Assembly: GCA_020833345.1 (NCBI GenBank)
Contig: JAJHQM010000004.1
Location: 1-53,977, forward strand
Origin: Ignisphaera sp.
Lineage (GTDB): Archaea; Thermoproteota; Thermoprotei_A; Sulfolobales; Ignisphaeraceae
DNA length: 53,977 nt
Reading direction: 5' to 3'
Under the pieces are notes generated by a model. It was not told the origin of the DNA. It made no database searches and saw only the letters and a list, made by a program, of their open reading frames with translations. Each line of letters starts with the position of its first letter. The stretch's first letter is position 1. This document shows positions 26,088 through 33,877 of this stretch, piece by piece. The position numbers were made by a program, and so were the translations under genes.

Positions 26088-26285
26088 CCGCACTGCGGTG
26101 ATATAGGGAATCAGGTGGGAGCCTTGTGGCGCTGGGCTCGACAGGGGTCCATGGGGTGTGGGTGATGCTGGTGAATCCACACAGAGGCCCAACCCCGCTA
26201 ACGGAAATACAGCTATTTACAGGTACCATCAAGTACCGTTAGCGGAGAAACACTATAAAGGTGAGCCTATAACAATGGGATTTTT
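26088..26285 (+). ncRNA. Structured noncoding RNA of about 200 bases, family unknown
   Basis: A GC-rich island in AT-rich surroundings with many perfect pairings. CCGC/GCGG pairs 26088-26091 with 26095-26098. TATAG/CTATA (26102-26106, 26253-26257) could close the molecule. TGGGCTC (26133-26139) pairs with GAGGCCCA (26184-26191) and encloses GTGTGG/CCACAC (26156-26161, 26177-26182). CCGCTAACGG (26195-26204) pairs with CCGTTAGCGG (26236-26245) and encloses AAATA/TATTT and GGTAC/GTACC hairpins, a three-way junction. A TATA box lies 25-30 bases upstream and a run of six T (about 26280-26285) could terminate it. The 86-codon frame at 26158-26418 runs through these helices and is not likely coding. 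Confidence 0.6.
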
Positions 26286-26619
26286 TGAGTATCTCCTCTG
26301 TATTCACATTACTCTTCTCTGTCTTAACTCCTCTAAGGTGTCACGTAGTAGAATGCAGGCGAGGTGGAAGATTATAGTTGCATCTATGGAAAGTATCAGG
26401 TTTTTAAAGCTCATTTAAAATATCCTTATGGTATTAAGCATTGTAGCAAGTAGCATTACATACTGTAGCTCAGGTATTGTGCGCCTCAATGTTATTAGCA
26501 TACCACTTCTCTAGCCACTCCCAGCATCATTGTGGCAGTAGTTAAAGTATCAGGACTTAAAGCTCTTGAGAAACTGATAATAAGTGTTCGCAGAGGTAGT
26601 GAGGTTGTAGAATCATGCC
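26286..26619. other. Intergenic stretch without a recognisable gene
   Basis: Beyond the structured RNA I see no convincing ORF, tRNA or sRNA boxes up to the end of the next minus-strand gene. Confidence 0.5.
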
Positions 26620-27003
26620 TTAGTCCCTAGGAACCTCAATCCACTGAAAAGATGCTATGTCATGAACGAATTGGGTTAGTATGTCCAAGACATGATGTAA
26701 GCACTCTTCATTACCCTCAAGCCCTTTCTCATTACAAAGTCCCTTGATGATATTCCAACCACTAGCATCTTCTGTAAGTATTGTTACGCACCCTTCTTCA
26801 AACCTTCTACTGGGGGTTTTATAAAGTGCAATGTAAGCTCTAAGGCTGTTGAGTAAATCGAGAAGCCTTATCATTCTATACCTAGCTGAACATACATCAA
26901 GTCCGTAAAGACTGTAAAATGCTGTTCTTTCAACTGCATCCAGCTCAGCAGCTATTCTAATACCGTCCTCTGTTATAAAAACTCCCCTATTCTTCAACAG
27001 CAT
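26620..27003 (-). CDS. Hypothetical protein
   Basis: 127 aa, not recognised. The sequence is largely helical (YRMIRLLDLLNSLRAYIAL), begins KNRGVFITEDGIRIAAELD, and has four cysteines (C39, C72, C89, C100 approximately) without a CX2C pair. A GGGTG element is placed before ATG 27003, which supports translation. It is divergent from the nitroreductase. Confidence 0.6.
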   Translation of the reverse strand: MLLKNRGVFITEDGIRIAAELDAVERTAFYSLYGLDVCSARYRMIRLLDLLNSLRAYIALYKTPSRRFEEGCVTILTEDASGWNIIKGLCNEKGLEGNEECLHHVLDILTQFVHDIASFQWIEVPRD

Positions 27004-27062
27004 CGCACCCAGTTAAGGAGGCGCTATTCACATTCTGTAAATTAATAAGTAAGGTATAGGTA

Positions 27063-27075
27063 TTTAACATATAAA
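27063..27075 (+). promoter_or_regulatory. Probable TATA box for the nitroreductase gene
   Basis: TTTAACATATAAA lies about 55 bases before ATG 27128. The leader would carry the GAGGTGAAG ribosome-binding site. Confidence 0.4.
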
Positions 27076-27127
27076 CTTTTTTGACTATAGCTCTCAAACA
27101 GTTGTGCGAAATTTGAGGTGAAGTTAC

Positions 27128-27667
27128 ATGGTAGAGAAAAGCGCTTGTTTACAAGAAGAGCTTTTGAAGTTCTTACTAACTAGAAGAAGTATTAGAAGGT
27201 TTAAGGCAGAGCCTGTTCCTATAGAATTAGTAAAAAAGGTTTTAGACATAGCTAGGTACGCTCCTAGCGCAGGAAATAGACAGCCATGGATATACATAGT
27301 TGTTACAGATCCTGAAATAAAGAAGAAGCTTGCGAGCATACATAGATGGGCATACCCGTTAGAGGATGCCCCCCTAGGCATAGTAATTGCTTGTGATAAG
27401 AACATCTCGCCAGATTCTTATCATGTTGATTGTGCTAACGCTACAATGTACATTATGCTAGCACTACATGCATTAGGTCTTGGCAGTGTGTGGCTACAAA
27501 CACTTAGAAATGTTGAAGAAATTCAGAGAGTTCTCAATTTACCATCAAACTTCGTACCAATAGCTATGCTGGCAGTAGGATATCCTGCAGAGTCTCCAGC
27601 GCCTAGACCAAGAAAAGAGCTTAAGGAAATAACATATTTAAATACCTATGGCAATCCGTTACTGTAG
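27128..27667 (+). CDS. Nitroreductase-family flavoprotein
   Basis: 179 aa. RRSIRRF near the N-terminus binds FMN phosphate, followed by ARYAPSAGNRQPW and a late GLGSVWLQTL segment; FVPIAMLAVGYPAE closes the fold. The family uses FMN and NAD(P)H to reduce varied substrates, so the true substrate is unknown. BluB-type flavin destructase is a relative, but the sequence gives no proof of that activity. GAGGTGAAG precedes ATG 27128. The 3' end overlaps ParA by nine bases. Confidence 0.9.
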   Translation: MVEKSACLQEELLKFLLTRRSIRRFKAEPVPIELVKKVLDIARYAPSAGNRQPWIYIVVTDPEIKKKLASIHRWAYPLEDAPLGIVIACDKNISPDSYHVDCANATMYIMLALHALGLGSVWLQTLRNVEEIQRVLNLPSNFVPIAMLAVGYPAESPAPRPRKELKEITYLNTYGNPLL

Positions 27668-28549
27668 AACCTTCTCCGCTATTTCAATTCTTTTTTCAAC
27701 TTCTGTTACCAGAGGCTCTACGAAGCTTAGTATTTGTGAAGAATACTTGGTCTTCCCTCTCAAAACTCTTATCAGCCTTACGTTTTCGCTAGGATCAAAA
27801 GGCAAAGCCCTAATATCAGCCAGCTTAGGATGAGCATAGAATACTCTTTCAAATATCGGTGATTTTAGAGCTTCTTCCAACTCCCACTTCATGCCATAAG
27901 ATGCGTATGCTTCTTCAACAATTCTCCTAACCCTCTTTCTATAGATCTCTATATTTGCTTTCTCAACTGTTCTAAACCTTGTCAGTACAGCTCCAATAAA
28001 TGGTGGTTTATCATTTGGCGGCGTTCCTCTCATATCTCTTATCAAAAAATATAAAGCTGTTAAAGCAAAGCTAGTCTTAGTTACGGGAGTTATCAGAGCA
28101 CTAGCCATTTTTATTAAAGGTCCTATTAATCCATACATTTGTGGAGGTAAATCTAGAATAACATAGTTAAACTCTGTCAGCTTGTCATCTATTTCTTTTC
28201 GTAATGTATATACTCTTTCAGCAGGTACAATCAAGTATTTTGCCAAGCCTATGTACTCAGGCTTTGAGGGAACTATAGCCAAGTTCTCAGTAGCTCTATA
28301 GACAATAGGCTCACCTGAACCAACAATCCATTCAAGAGAAAAAACTTTTTGCTGCGTCTTTGCATAGCCAAGAACCTTCTCGAAACTAGTTGGAGGAATA
28401 AAAACCTCTGTAATGTTTGACTGCGGATCAGCATCAATAATTAGAACCTTCTTACCAAATTTCTCAGAAAGAGTTGCTGCAATAACACTAGCCAGCGTTG
28501 TCTTACCAACACCCCCCTTATAATTAGCTATAGCAACAATCCTGGGCAC
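27659..28549 (-). CDS. ParA/Soj family ATPase
   Basis: 296 aa. The deviant Walker A KGGVGKTT (11-18, with the signature lysine K11) is followed by LIIDADPQSN and Walker B-type YVILDLPPQ. The C-terminal part has an unusual extension (KYSSQILSFVEPLVTEVEKR). ParA proteins form ATP-dependent dimers on DNA and drive chromosome or cargo segregation. No ParB or SegB partner gene is adjacent. GTG start. A 12-bp palindrome lies 24 bases upstream. It is convergent with the nitroreductase. Confidence 0.92.
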   Translation of the reverse strand: MPRIVAIANYKGGVGKTTLASVIAATLSEKFGKKVLIIDADPQSNITEVFIPPTSFEKVLGYAKTQQKVFSLEWIVGSGEPIVYRATENLAIVPSKPEYIGLAKYLIVPAERVYTLRKEIDDKLTEFNYVILDLPPQMYGLIGPLIKMASALITPVTKTSFALTALYFLIRDMRGTPPNDKPPFIGAVLTRFRTVEKANIEIYRKRVRRIVEEAYASYGMKWELEEALKSPIFERVFYAHPKLADIRALPFDPSENVRLIRVLRGKTKYSSQILSFVEPLVTEVEKRIEIAEKVLQ

Positions 28550-28572
28550 AAAGCTTCACTTGCTAAAAGCTT

Positions 28573-28584
28573 TCTCTTAAGAGA
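28573..28584. promoter_or_regulatory. 12-bp palindrome upstream of parA
   Basis: TCTCTTAAGAGA is a perfect palindrome placed between a TATA-like stretch (minus strand, about 28585-28593) and the ParA start, where a repressor would block transcription. ParA autoregulation is a known theme, but binding here is inference. Confidence 0.4.
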
Positions 28585-28587
28585 TTA

Positions 28588-28779
28588 TTAAACTTTCATG
28601 AAATCTATTATAGAGAACAAAGCACTGCTCTCCATCAGAATACTCCTCAGCATCTTACATAAAAAGTGTAGACTAAGATCATACTCCCTATATACAAAAG
28701 CCCTTACAATGTGATTTAATTTAGCAATTTTAAACAACTCAACTATTGTTTCTACAATAGAAGACCTTAGCTTGAGCAC
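28588..28779 (-). CDS. Possible small protein upstream of parA
   Basis: A 63-codon frame with a GTG start ending 38 bases before parA on the same strand. It is rich in hydrophobic residues and has no motif I recognise and no ribosome-binding site. It may be spurious. Confidence 0.2.
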   Translation of the reverse strand: MLKLRSSIVETIVELFKIAKLNHIVRAFVYREYDLSLHFLCKMLRSILMESSALFSIIDFMKV

Positions 28780-28892
28780 TATTTTTCACATTAGTTACTG
28801 CTCTGCATAGGGGGAAGGTGTTGTATCAAAAGTGCAATTGAAAGCTATAAGGGCTAATACGCATTATATATTATGAGTTTAGCAGCGCAATT

Positions 28893-28951
28893 AAGGAGAT
28901 GATGACTGCACGTCAGGATGATTTGTGATTGAATAGCCGTAAGCTGATTTA
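28893..28951 (+). ncRNA. Candidate C/D box sRNA
   Basis: Box C ATGATGA is at 28899-28905 and box D CTGA at 28944-28947. An imperfect C' (GTGATTG, 28925-28931) leaves a 12-base guide before D. The internal D' box is not canonical. A TATA-like ATTATATATTA (about 28863-28873) lies 25-30 bases upstream, so the RNA should begin near 28893. Less certain than the sRNA at 19.8 kb because of the weak D'/C' pair. Confidence 0.45.
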
Positions 28952-28970
28952 TTAACTTAGAAGTAGAGGT

Positions 28971-30116
28971 TTAGTAGTAATCTCCTAGTAGCCACTCGTT
29001 TCCTATGAAAACTCTTCTTAAACCCGCCTTGTGAACAGCCTCTATGGCTTTTTTTGCGTGGCTTTTACTAGTTGGGGGCAAGTCTCTTAGTAAGTGATTT
29101 GGGTAAAAGGCGAGAAGTACTACAGGAGTGGAGCTATCTACTGATGCTATATACTCAGCAATGCCATAAACCTCTTCATCATCTACATAGCCTGGCACTA
29201 GTAGTATACTTATAACAAGCAGTGGAATTTCCCTTCTCTCTGAAGCCATATCAGCTACAATCTTAGCATTTCTTTTCAGCTGTTCAAGAGCCCTCCAGCC
29301 ATCTACACCTGTAAGCGCTTGGTACACTGAAGGTGTCCAAGCCTTCCAGTCAATCTTAACTATACCTCCGCTAACAAGGCTTAGCTTAGCCATTTCCTTC
29401 ATAACGTTCTCATTAACAAGACCATTTGTTTCCCAGCAAATTCTCTTCACAACATCCTTTTTCTCTGCTTCTTCAACAACTTTTTTAGAAAGCCTGAGGG
29501 CAAAAACAATATGCGGCCCAGGGTCTCCGCCAAAATAGCATATACATGACACTCTATGCACCATAGCAGCTTCAAGAAGCTCCTCCTCGGGCACCCTATA
29601 CCTAGCTCTAAGCCCTGCATCTGCAATAATGTTTTTATGTTCCCAATTCTGACAAAAGAGGCAATCGAGATTGCAACCTGCGAAAAATACTGCTAAGTTG
29701 TAGTATCCATACTCAGGCCCTTCTGATAAAGCATATTTAGGGTAACCAGCACCTGTATACGCAGGGCATACTGGTGTAGCTACGCAGTTAGTTGGCAGAG
29801 GATCTAGGTAGTAGTGTGCAACACCATAACCAAATGCTTCTACAGGTTTTAGCATACCTCCAGCATTTTTCCACACTCCACAAAAACCTATGCCATTCAA
29901 AGGAATGGAGCATTCATTTACACATAATGAGCACTTAACACCATTGCCATTCTTAGGAGGTTCTGGTGGAAGTCCTAATTTCACTCTATACTCTCTATGC
30001 GCTCTTACTGCTATGGGTAAAGCCTCATCAGGTTTCTTTCTCAAACAATCAACACATACTCCAAGAACATCACTAATGGTCTTACTACTCTTACTACAAA
30101 GCTTGCAGTACCCCAT
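28971..30116 (-). CDS. Radical SAM protein, AmrS-like (AmmeMemoRadiSam / PFL-activase-like)
   Basis: 381 aa from ATG 30116. The SAM cluster motif is GCNLDCLFCQNWE (CX3CX2C). N-terminal cysteine pairs (CKLC, CVDC, CSLCVNEC) may bind a zinc or additional metal centre, and the CSIPLNGIGFCG segment is typical of the AmmeMemoRadiSam radical SAM subfamily, which has unknown physiological substrate. The other members (Memo, AMMECR1) are not in the window. A TTG at 30146 would add ten residues and is less likely. It is divergent from the ChrA-like gene. Confidence 0.88.
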   Translation of the reverse strand: MGYCKLCSKSSKTISDVLGVCVDCLRKKPDEALPIAVRAHREYRVKLGLPPEPPKNGNGVKCSLCVNECSIPLNGIGFCGVWKNAGGMLKPVEAFGYGVAHYYLDPLPTNCVATPVCPAYTGAGYPKYALSEGPEYGYYNLAVFFAGCNLDCLFCQNWEHKNIIADAGLRARYRVPEEELLEAAMVHRVSCICYFGGDPGPHIVFALRLSKKVVEEAEKKDVVKRICWETNGLVNENVMKEMAKLSLVSGGIVKIDWKAWTPSVYQALTGVDGWRALEQLKRNAKIVADMASERREIPLLVISILLVPGYVDDEEVYGIAEYIASVDSSTPVVLLAFYPNHLLRDLPPTSKSHAKKAIEAVHKAGLRRVFIGNEWLLGDYY

Positions 30117-30195
30117 GGCTAGCCCGCGTAATGTAGAGTACAGCAAGAAAGTTAAAAAATGTGATTTAGAATACTAGCCCCCTTGTGAGCATAGT

Positions 30196-30765
30196 ATGAG
30201 TAATGTATGGGCTCTTTTCAATCTCTTTATAACGTTTTTGAAAATAGGTGCTGTAATGTTTGGAGGAGGCTATGCAATGATACCTATACTCAGGTACGAA
30301 GTTGTTGTACGCCACCAGTGGCTTTCTGAAAGCGAATTCCTAGATTTAATAGCAATTGCAGAGTCTACGCCAGGCCCAATAGCAATTAATAGTGCTACTT
30401 ATATAGGATACAAAGTAGGGGGTGTTTTAGGTTCGCTACTAGCTTCGTCAGCCGTGATTATACCACCCTTCACAATAATCCTGGTCATTGCAATTGCCCT
30501 GCAGAGGTTTTATGAAAATTACTATGTGAGAAGTTTGTTAAATGGTATAAGGGGGGCTATAATTGGTCTTGTTACAGCAGCTTTAATTACAGTTGTGAAG
30601 GGAGTTTTCAAGGATCTTAAACCACTATCAGCAATGGCTACAGCAGTTATAGCAATACTAACATTTTTAGCTATAGCTGTATTTGATGCAGATCCAGTCA
30701 TAGTTATAGCAGTATCAGCTGCAGTAGGCCTACTACTCGGCATCTTAGGTATTTGGTTAATGTAG
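30196..30765 (+). CDS. ChrA-family transporter, single CHR domain
   Basis: 189 aa membrane protein with about five to six hydrophobic segments. It carries the CHR signature FGGGYAMIPIL, the WLSESEFLDLIAIAESTPGPI region and NSATYIGYKVGG. Bacterial short-chain ChrA proteins work as pairs of half transporters. Only one half is encoded here, so it may form a homodimer or have a partner elsewhere. Chromate is the named family substrate, but archaeal members may move other anions. It lies 17 bases before the XPD-like gene. Confidence 0.88.
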   Translation: MSNVWALFNLFITFLKIGAVMFGGGYAMIPILRYEVVVRHQWLSESEFLDLIAIAESTPGPIAINSATYIGYKVGGVLGSLLASSAVIIPPFTIILVIAIALQRFYENYYVRSLLNGIRGAIIGLVTAALITVVKGVFKDLKPLSAMATAVIAILTFLAIAVFDADPVIVIAVSAAVGLLLGILGIWLM

Positions 30766-30769
30766 TTGT

Positions 30770-30785
30770 AAGGGTGTTGTAAATA
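30770..30785 (+). promoter_or_regulatory. Ribosome-binding site and probable ATA start of the XPD-like gene
   Basis: AAGGGTG (30770-30776) is followed six bases later by ATA 30783. The frame downstream encodes the conserved XPD N-terminus yet has no ATG, GTG or TTG until 30873. The codon just before ATA is a stop (TAA 30780-30782), so ATA is the first sense codon. Confidence 0.45.
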
Positions 30786-32621
30786 GGGCTTCCTGGGTTT
30801 CCCTACAAAACGCCTAGAATTGGCCAAACAGAGCTTGTAAAGCTTATCATTGAAAAGCTGAGAGAAGGAAATATGATGGTTTTAGCAGCGCCCCCAGGCT
30901 TTGGCAAAACAGTTTCAGTACTCTATGCTGTCAAGAACCTTATTGAAAAAGGGCTTTACGACCGTGTTTTTTACGCTGTTAGAACTAGAAATGAACTTGA
31001 TCCATTCATAAGAGAGTCCAGACTTTTGAAAATGCGTTTTGCTATTCTATATAGTGGTAAGAGAATGTGTCCACTGCTATACGCCTTACCAAGCAATGAA
31101 TTGTCTTCAGAAGGATTTCAGCTTTTTTGCAGCGCCATGAGGATGCACGGCAAGTGTAGGTTTTACTCTAGACTTCAGCTCTTTCACCCACAGATACTAA
31201 TGTCTACAGTATCTGACTATACAGATCACTACAGTATTGCGAAAGGGCTTGCAGAAAAGCTTTATGTATGTCCATACTTTGCAATGATTGAAGCTATAGA
31301 GCATGCAGAAGCCCTCGCTCTCACATATCCTTACATCTTTAAGGAGAGGATTTGGAAAGCAGTATTTAAAGACGTAGATACATCGCGTACCATACTAGTA
31401 ATTGACGAGGCTCACAACCTTCTTAACATAGGAAATGTGATGGGAGATTCAATAACATTACAAGAGCTTTTTAAAGCTCTTTCAGAAGTAAAAGAGCTTT
31501 CTGTTTCAAGCAATGTTGTTCATAGCATTGAGATGCTCATAAAGGAGCTGTCTAAGGTGAAGGAAGGTGTTGAGGTCAAGGGGTATAAACACATAAATAA
31601 AAATATTTTAAATGTGAGTAGAGGGTGTATAGATGAGTTAAAGAATGCCCTGTTCAACTTAATGATTAAAACGTCTTTTGATGTAAATAGAATAGTGATA
31701 TCTGCAATACCCCGTCTTGTAGCAGTACTTGAGCTTGCTCTGGATGAAGCGTATGAGGCTTTCGTGTATAGAGATCCTCAAGGACTTGTGGTGCTTTCAG
31801 TAATGCCACAATCTTTCAAACCCCTTAAGATAGTTTTAGAGAGGTTTTCAAGTGTAATAGCTTTGAGTGCAACACCCCCTTCTTCAGTGTTTTTCAAAGA
31901 TGTTATAGGAGTGGATAAAAAGGTGCACTTTGTAGATGTTGAGGATTTTGGTGCAAAAAATCTTCTAAAAGAAAATGCTGCTATAGTAGTGTATACAGGT
32001 GCAACAACAAGTTATCGGGCTAGGAGCTCTACAATGTTTAAAAAGTATGCTCAGCTTCTCGAAGCCTCATATAAAGCCCTGAGCCGGGGGGTGATGCTAG
32101 TAGTGTATCCCAGCTATGAAGTTATGAGAGCTATAGTAAGTGAACTGCCTGACATAGTAAATACTATTACCGAAACCTCGCAACCACTTCTAGAAGTTGT
32201 TAGACAGGTAAAGGTACTTGACAAGGCTATTCTAAATGCTGTTGCTGGAGGTAGATTAGCTGAGGGAATTGAAATAGTAGAGAAGGGGGAGAGCATAATC
32301 AGGCTTGTTATAATCATTGGCGTACCATATCCACAACCTGACGACTATACACAGGCTATTGTGACAGAGATTAACAGAGCTGGAGGATCCTCAGCAGATT
32401 TCTTTAAAGAAGTTGCTACAGTAAGAGTTCTTCAGGCAATAGGCAGGGCCATTAGATCTGAACAGGATAGAGCTATGATAGTACTATCTGACAGCAGATA
32501 CATATCACAACAACTGCTATCAAGACTGGGCTTGCGCGCAACTCTAGTTACAAATAGAATTGATGTTATAGCAAAAGCTGTTGTGCAATTCTATGACAGT
32601 TTAACCTCACCACCATTTTAA
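30783..32621 (+). CDS. XPD/Rad3-type iron-sulfur DNA helicase, probable non-standard start
   Basis: 612 codons from ATA 30783, or 582 from ATG 30873. The added N-terminus (FPYKTPRIGQTELVKLII) matches the Q-motif region of XPD helicases, so translation very likely starts upstream of the ATG. Walker A is APPGFGKT (about 36-43), and the DEAH box is VIDEAHNLL. Four cysteines (in RMCPLL, LFCSAM, GKCRFY, YVCPYF) mark the 4Fe-4S domain between motifs I and II. Motif VI reads QAIGRAIRSEQD. Superfamily 2, 5'-3' helicase of nucleotide-excision-type repair. Co-transcribed with ChrA. Confidence 0.9.
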   Translation: MGLPGFPYKTPRIGQTELVKLIIEKLREGNMMVLAAPPGFGKTVSVLYAVKNLIEKGLYDRVFYAVRTRNELDPFIRESRLLKMRFAILYSGKRMCPLLYALPSNELSSEGFQLFCSAMRMHGKCRFYSRLQLFHPQILMSTVSDYTDHYSIAKGLAEKLYVCPYFAMIEAIEHAEALALTYPYIFKERIWKAVFKDVDTSRTILVIDEAHNLLNIGNVMGDSITLQELFKALSEVKELSVSSNVVHSIEMLIKELSKVKEGVEVKGYKHINKNILNVSRGCIDELKNALFNLMIKTSFDVNRIVISAIPRLVAVLELALDEAYEAFVYRDPQGLVVLSVMPQSFKPLKIVLERFSSVIALSATPPSSVFFKDVIGVDKKVHFVDVEDFGAKNLLKENAAIVVYTGATTSYRARSSTMFKKYAQLLEASYKALSRGVMLVVYPSYEVMRAIVSELPDIVNTITETSQPLLEVVRQVKVLDKAILNAVAGGRLAEGIEIVEKGESIIRLVIIIGVPYPQPDDYTQAIVTEINRAGGSSADFFKEVATVRVLQAIGRAIRSEQDRAMIVLSDSRYISQQLLSRLGLRATLVTNRIDVIAKAVVQFYDSLTSPPF

Positions 32622-33003
32622 GTGTCGAGAGCTTCTCAAGAACTCATAAGCTTACACCTATCTTTTGCAAGAACAAGCTCTCACAAGGTTTTAAGTTGTG
32701 CTTCACCTCTTCCTCATTGTTTCTTAGACTTGTGTCTATTCCGGGAGGTGTTTAGGGCTGCTCTTAGGTTTTACATCTTGAATTGAGGATATTTGTATTC
32801 TTAAAGCTTGTGAGCATTTAATAGTGCCAGTATATCAATCTATATGGAGCTATGTACTATATGAAATGCTGAATCAATGCTCTTAAGCAGTTGTAGTGAT
32901 TTAAGGGCTGCTTATCATTGGAATTGGTAAAGAGCTTAGAGTGCCTTATCTCCACTTCTGTCCTAAAAAGTTGCTTTTAGTTGCAATTCTTTAAGTAATG
33001 CTT
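32622..33003. other. Intergenic stretch between convergent genes, no feature recognised
   Basis: About 380 bases between the XPD-like gene and the DUF123 gene. No ORF, sRNA box set or long inverted repeat was seen. It is AT-rich with the usual scattered stops. Confidence 0.5.
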
Positions 33004-33495
33004 CTAAGAATTAATCAGGTGCTCTAGCCATATTATGCCTACTTCAAGTTCTCTATGCAGATTTTTCACGATGTCTAAAGCTCCATTAATACAGGTAGTT
33101 GTGTTGCATATGCATTTAAATAAATGTGAAAAGCTTTTCTTATCACTTGACCCAAAGCCTTTTACAGCTGGGCTCCAGCAATTAGCTTTACAAAGCTCAT
33201 CAGCCAAAGCCTTCTCTAAATCCATATACGTTAACACGTAAATAATACATGCAACACTTACATCAGGTCTTGAAGTGAGGTAGTCTATATGCCACCACAG
33301 CCTCTTCTTATCTTTTGAAAGGTGGTGCTCTATTCTACTTCTCAATCCTCCAACTCCTCTAGCAGAGCCTACGTAAGCATAGAGCCCAGGTTCAAGCACT
33401 ACAAAGCCTATGGACAGCGAAAGCGATATTAAGGATTCTACTCTTAGAATAAGAATATAAACCCCCTTCTCATGTGGAATAGATTCTAACTGCAT
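33004..33495 (-). CDS. DUF123 GIY-YIG domain protein
   Basis: 163 aa from ATG 33495. GVYILIL then GLYAYVGSARGVGGLRSRIEHHL is the GIY-YIG core with the conserved arginine, followed by WWHIDYL and VKGFGSSDKKSFSHLF. In most DUF123 proteins the SDC segment carries cysteines and the sequence ends soon after. Here lysines replace them and a helical tail of about 40 residues is added. Probable nuclease or DNA-binding accessory; in some archaea the domain is fused to endonuclease III. Confidence 0.85.
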   Translation of the reverse strand: MQLESIPHEKGVYILILRVESLISLSLSIGFVVLEPGLYAYVGSARGVGGLRSRIEHHLSKDKKRLWWHIDYLTSRPDVSVACIIYVLTYMDLEKALADELCKANCWSPAVKGFGSSDKKSFSHLFKCICNTTTCINGALDIVKNLHRELEVGIIWLEHLINS

Positions 33496-33655
33496 CACAA
33501 AACATAGCACAAGACACGCTTTTTAACCTGTATTGCTCTAAAGCTATTTTACTTTCGTTAAGATACAGTGACATTATGGCTATAAGCTCACTGTTTTTCC
33601 TGCAAAACTTTAGTAATAGCACTGCCGTGAAATAGTCATAAAGAATGCTTTTCAA
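33470..33655 (-). CDS. Possible small ORF upstream of the DUF123 gene
   Basis: A 61-codon frame overlapping the DUF123 start region by about 25-40 bases. No ribosome-binding site or recognisable motif is visible. It may be chance. Confidence 0.15.
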   Translation of the reverse strand: MKSILYDYFTAVLLLKFCRKNSELIAIMSLYLNESKIALEQYRLKSVSCAMFCDAVRIYST

Positions 33656-33676
33656 AGTAGGGAGTAGATTTTATCA

Positions 33677-33695
33677 CATAAGTGTAGCACTTATG
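33677..33695. repeat. Perfect 8-bp inverted repeat (hairpin)
   Basis: CATAAGTG and CACTTATG are separated by TAG. It lies in the gap between the ferritin-like gene and the DUF123 gene, both minus strand, and could be a terminator-proximal hairpin or an operator. Confidence 0.35.
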
Positions 33696-33877
33696 AACTT
33701 GTCATAACTTAGTGCGTACTGTTTAGAAGCTTCAACAGCTCTTTGCAAATCTCTTTATGCAAATGCCTCACTTTTGCAAACACAAAAACTAATACACTTC
33801 ATGTCTTTAGCCTGTATAGATTACTACAACGATTACAAAAAAGGAGTATGTTAAGGTAACGCTAAGTCGAGGTGTTT

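Noticed and set aside
26088-26285. SRP RNA or 5S rRNA identity for the second noncoding stretch
   Set aside because: The SRP helix 8 tetraloop/AGCAG motif and the 5S conserved blocks are not present.
26158-26418. 86-codon plus-strand frame (GTG start) in the 26 kb gap
   Set aside because: It runs through perfect RNA helices of the structured RNA, has no ribosome-binding site, and its composition is not protein-like.
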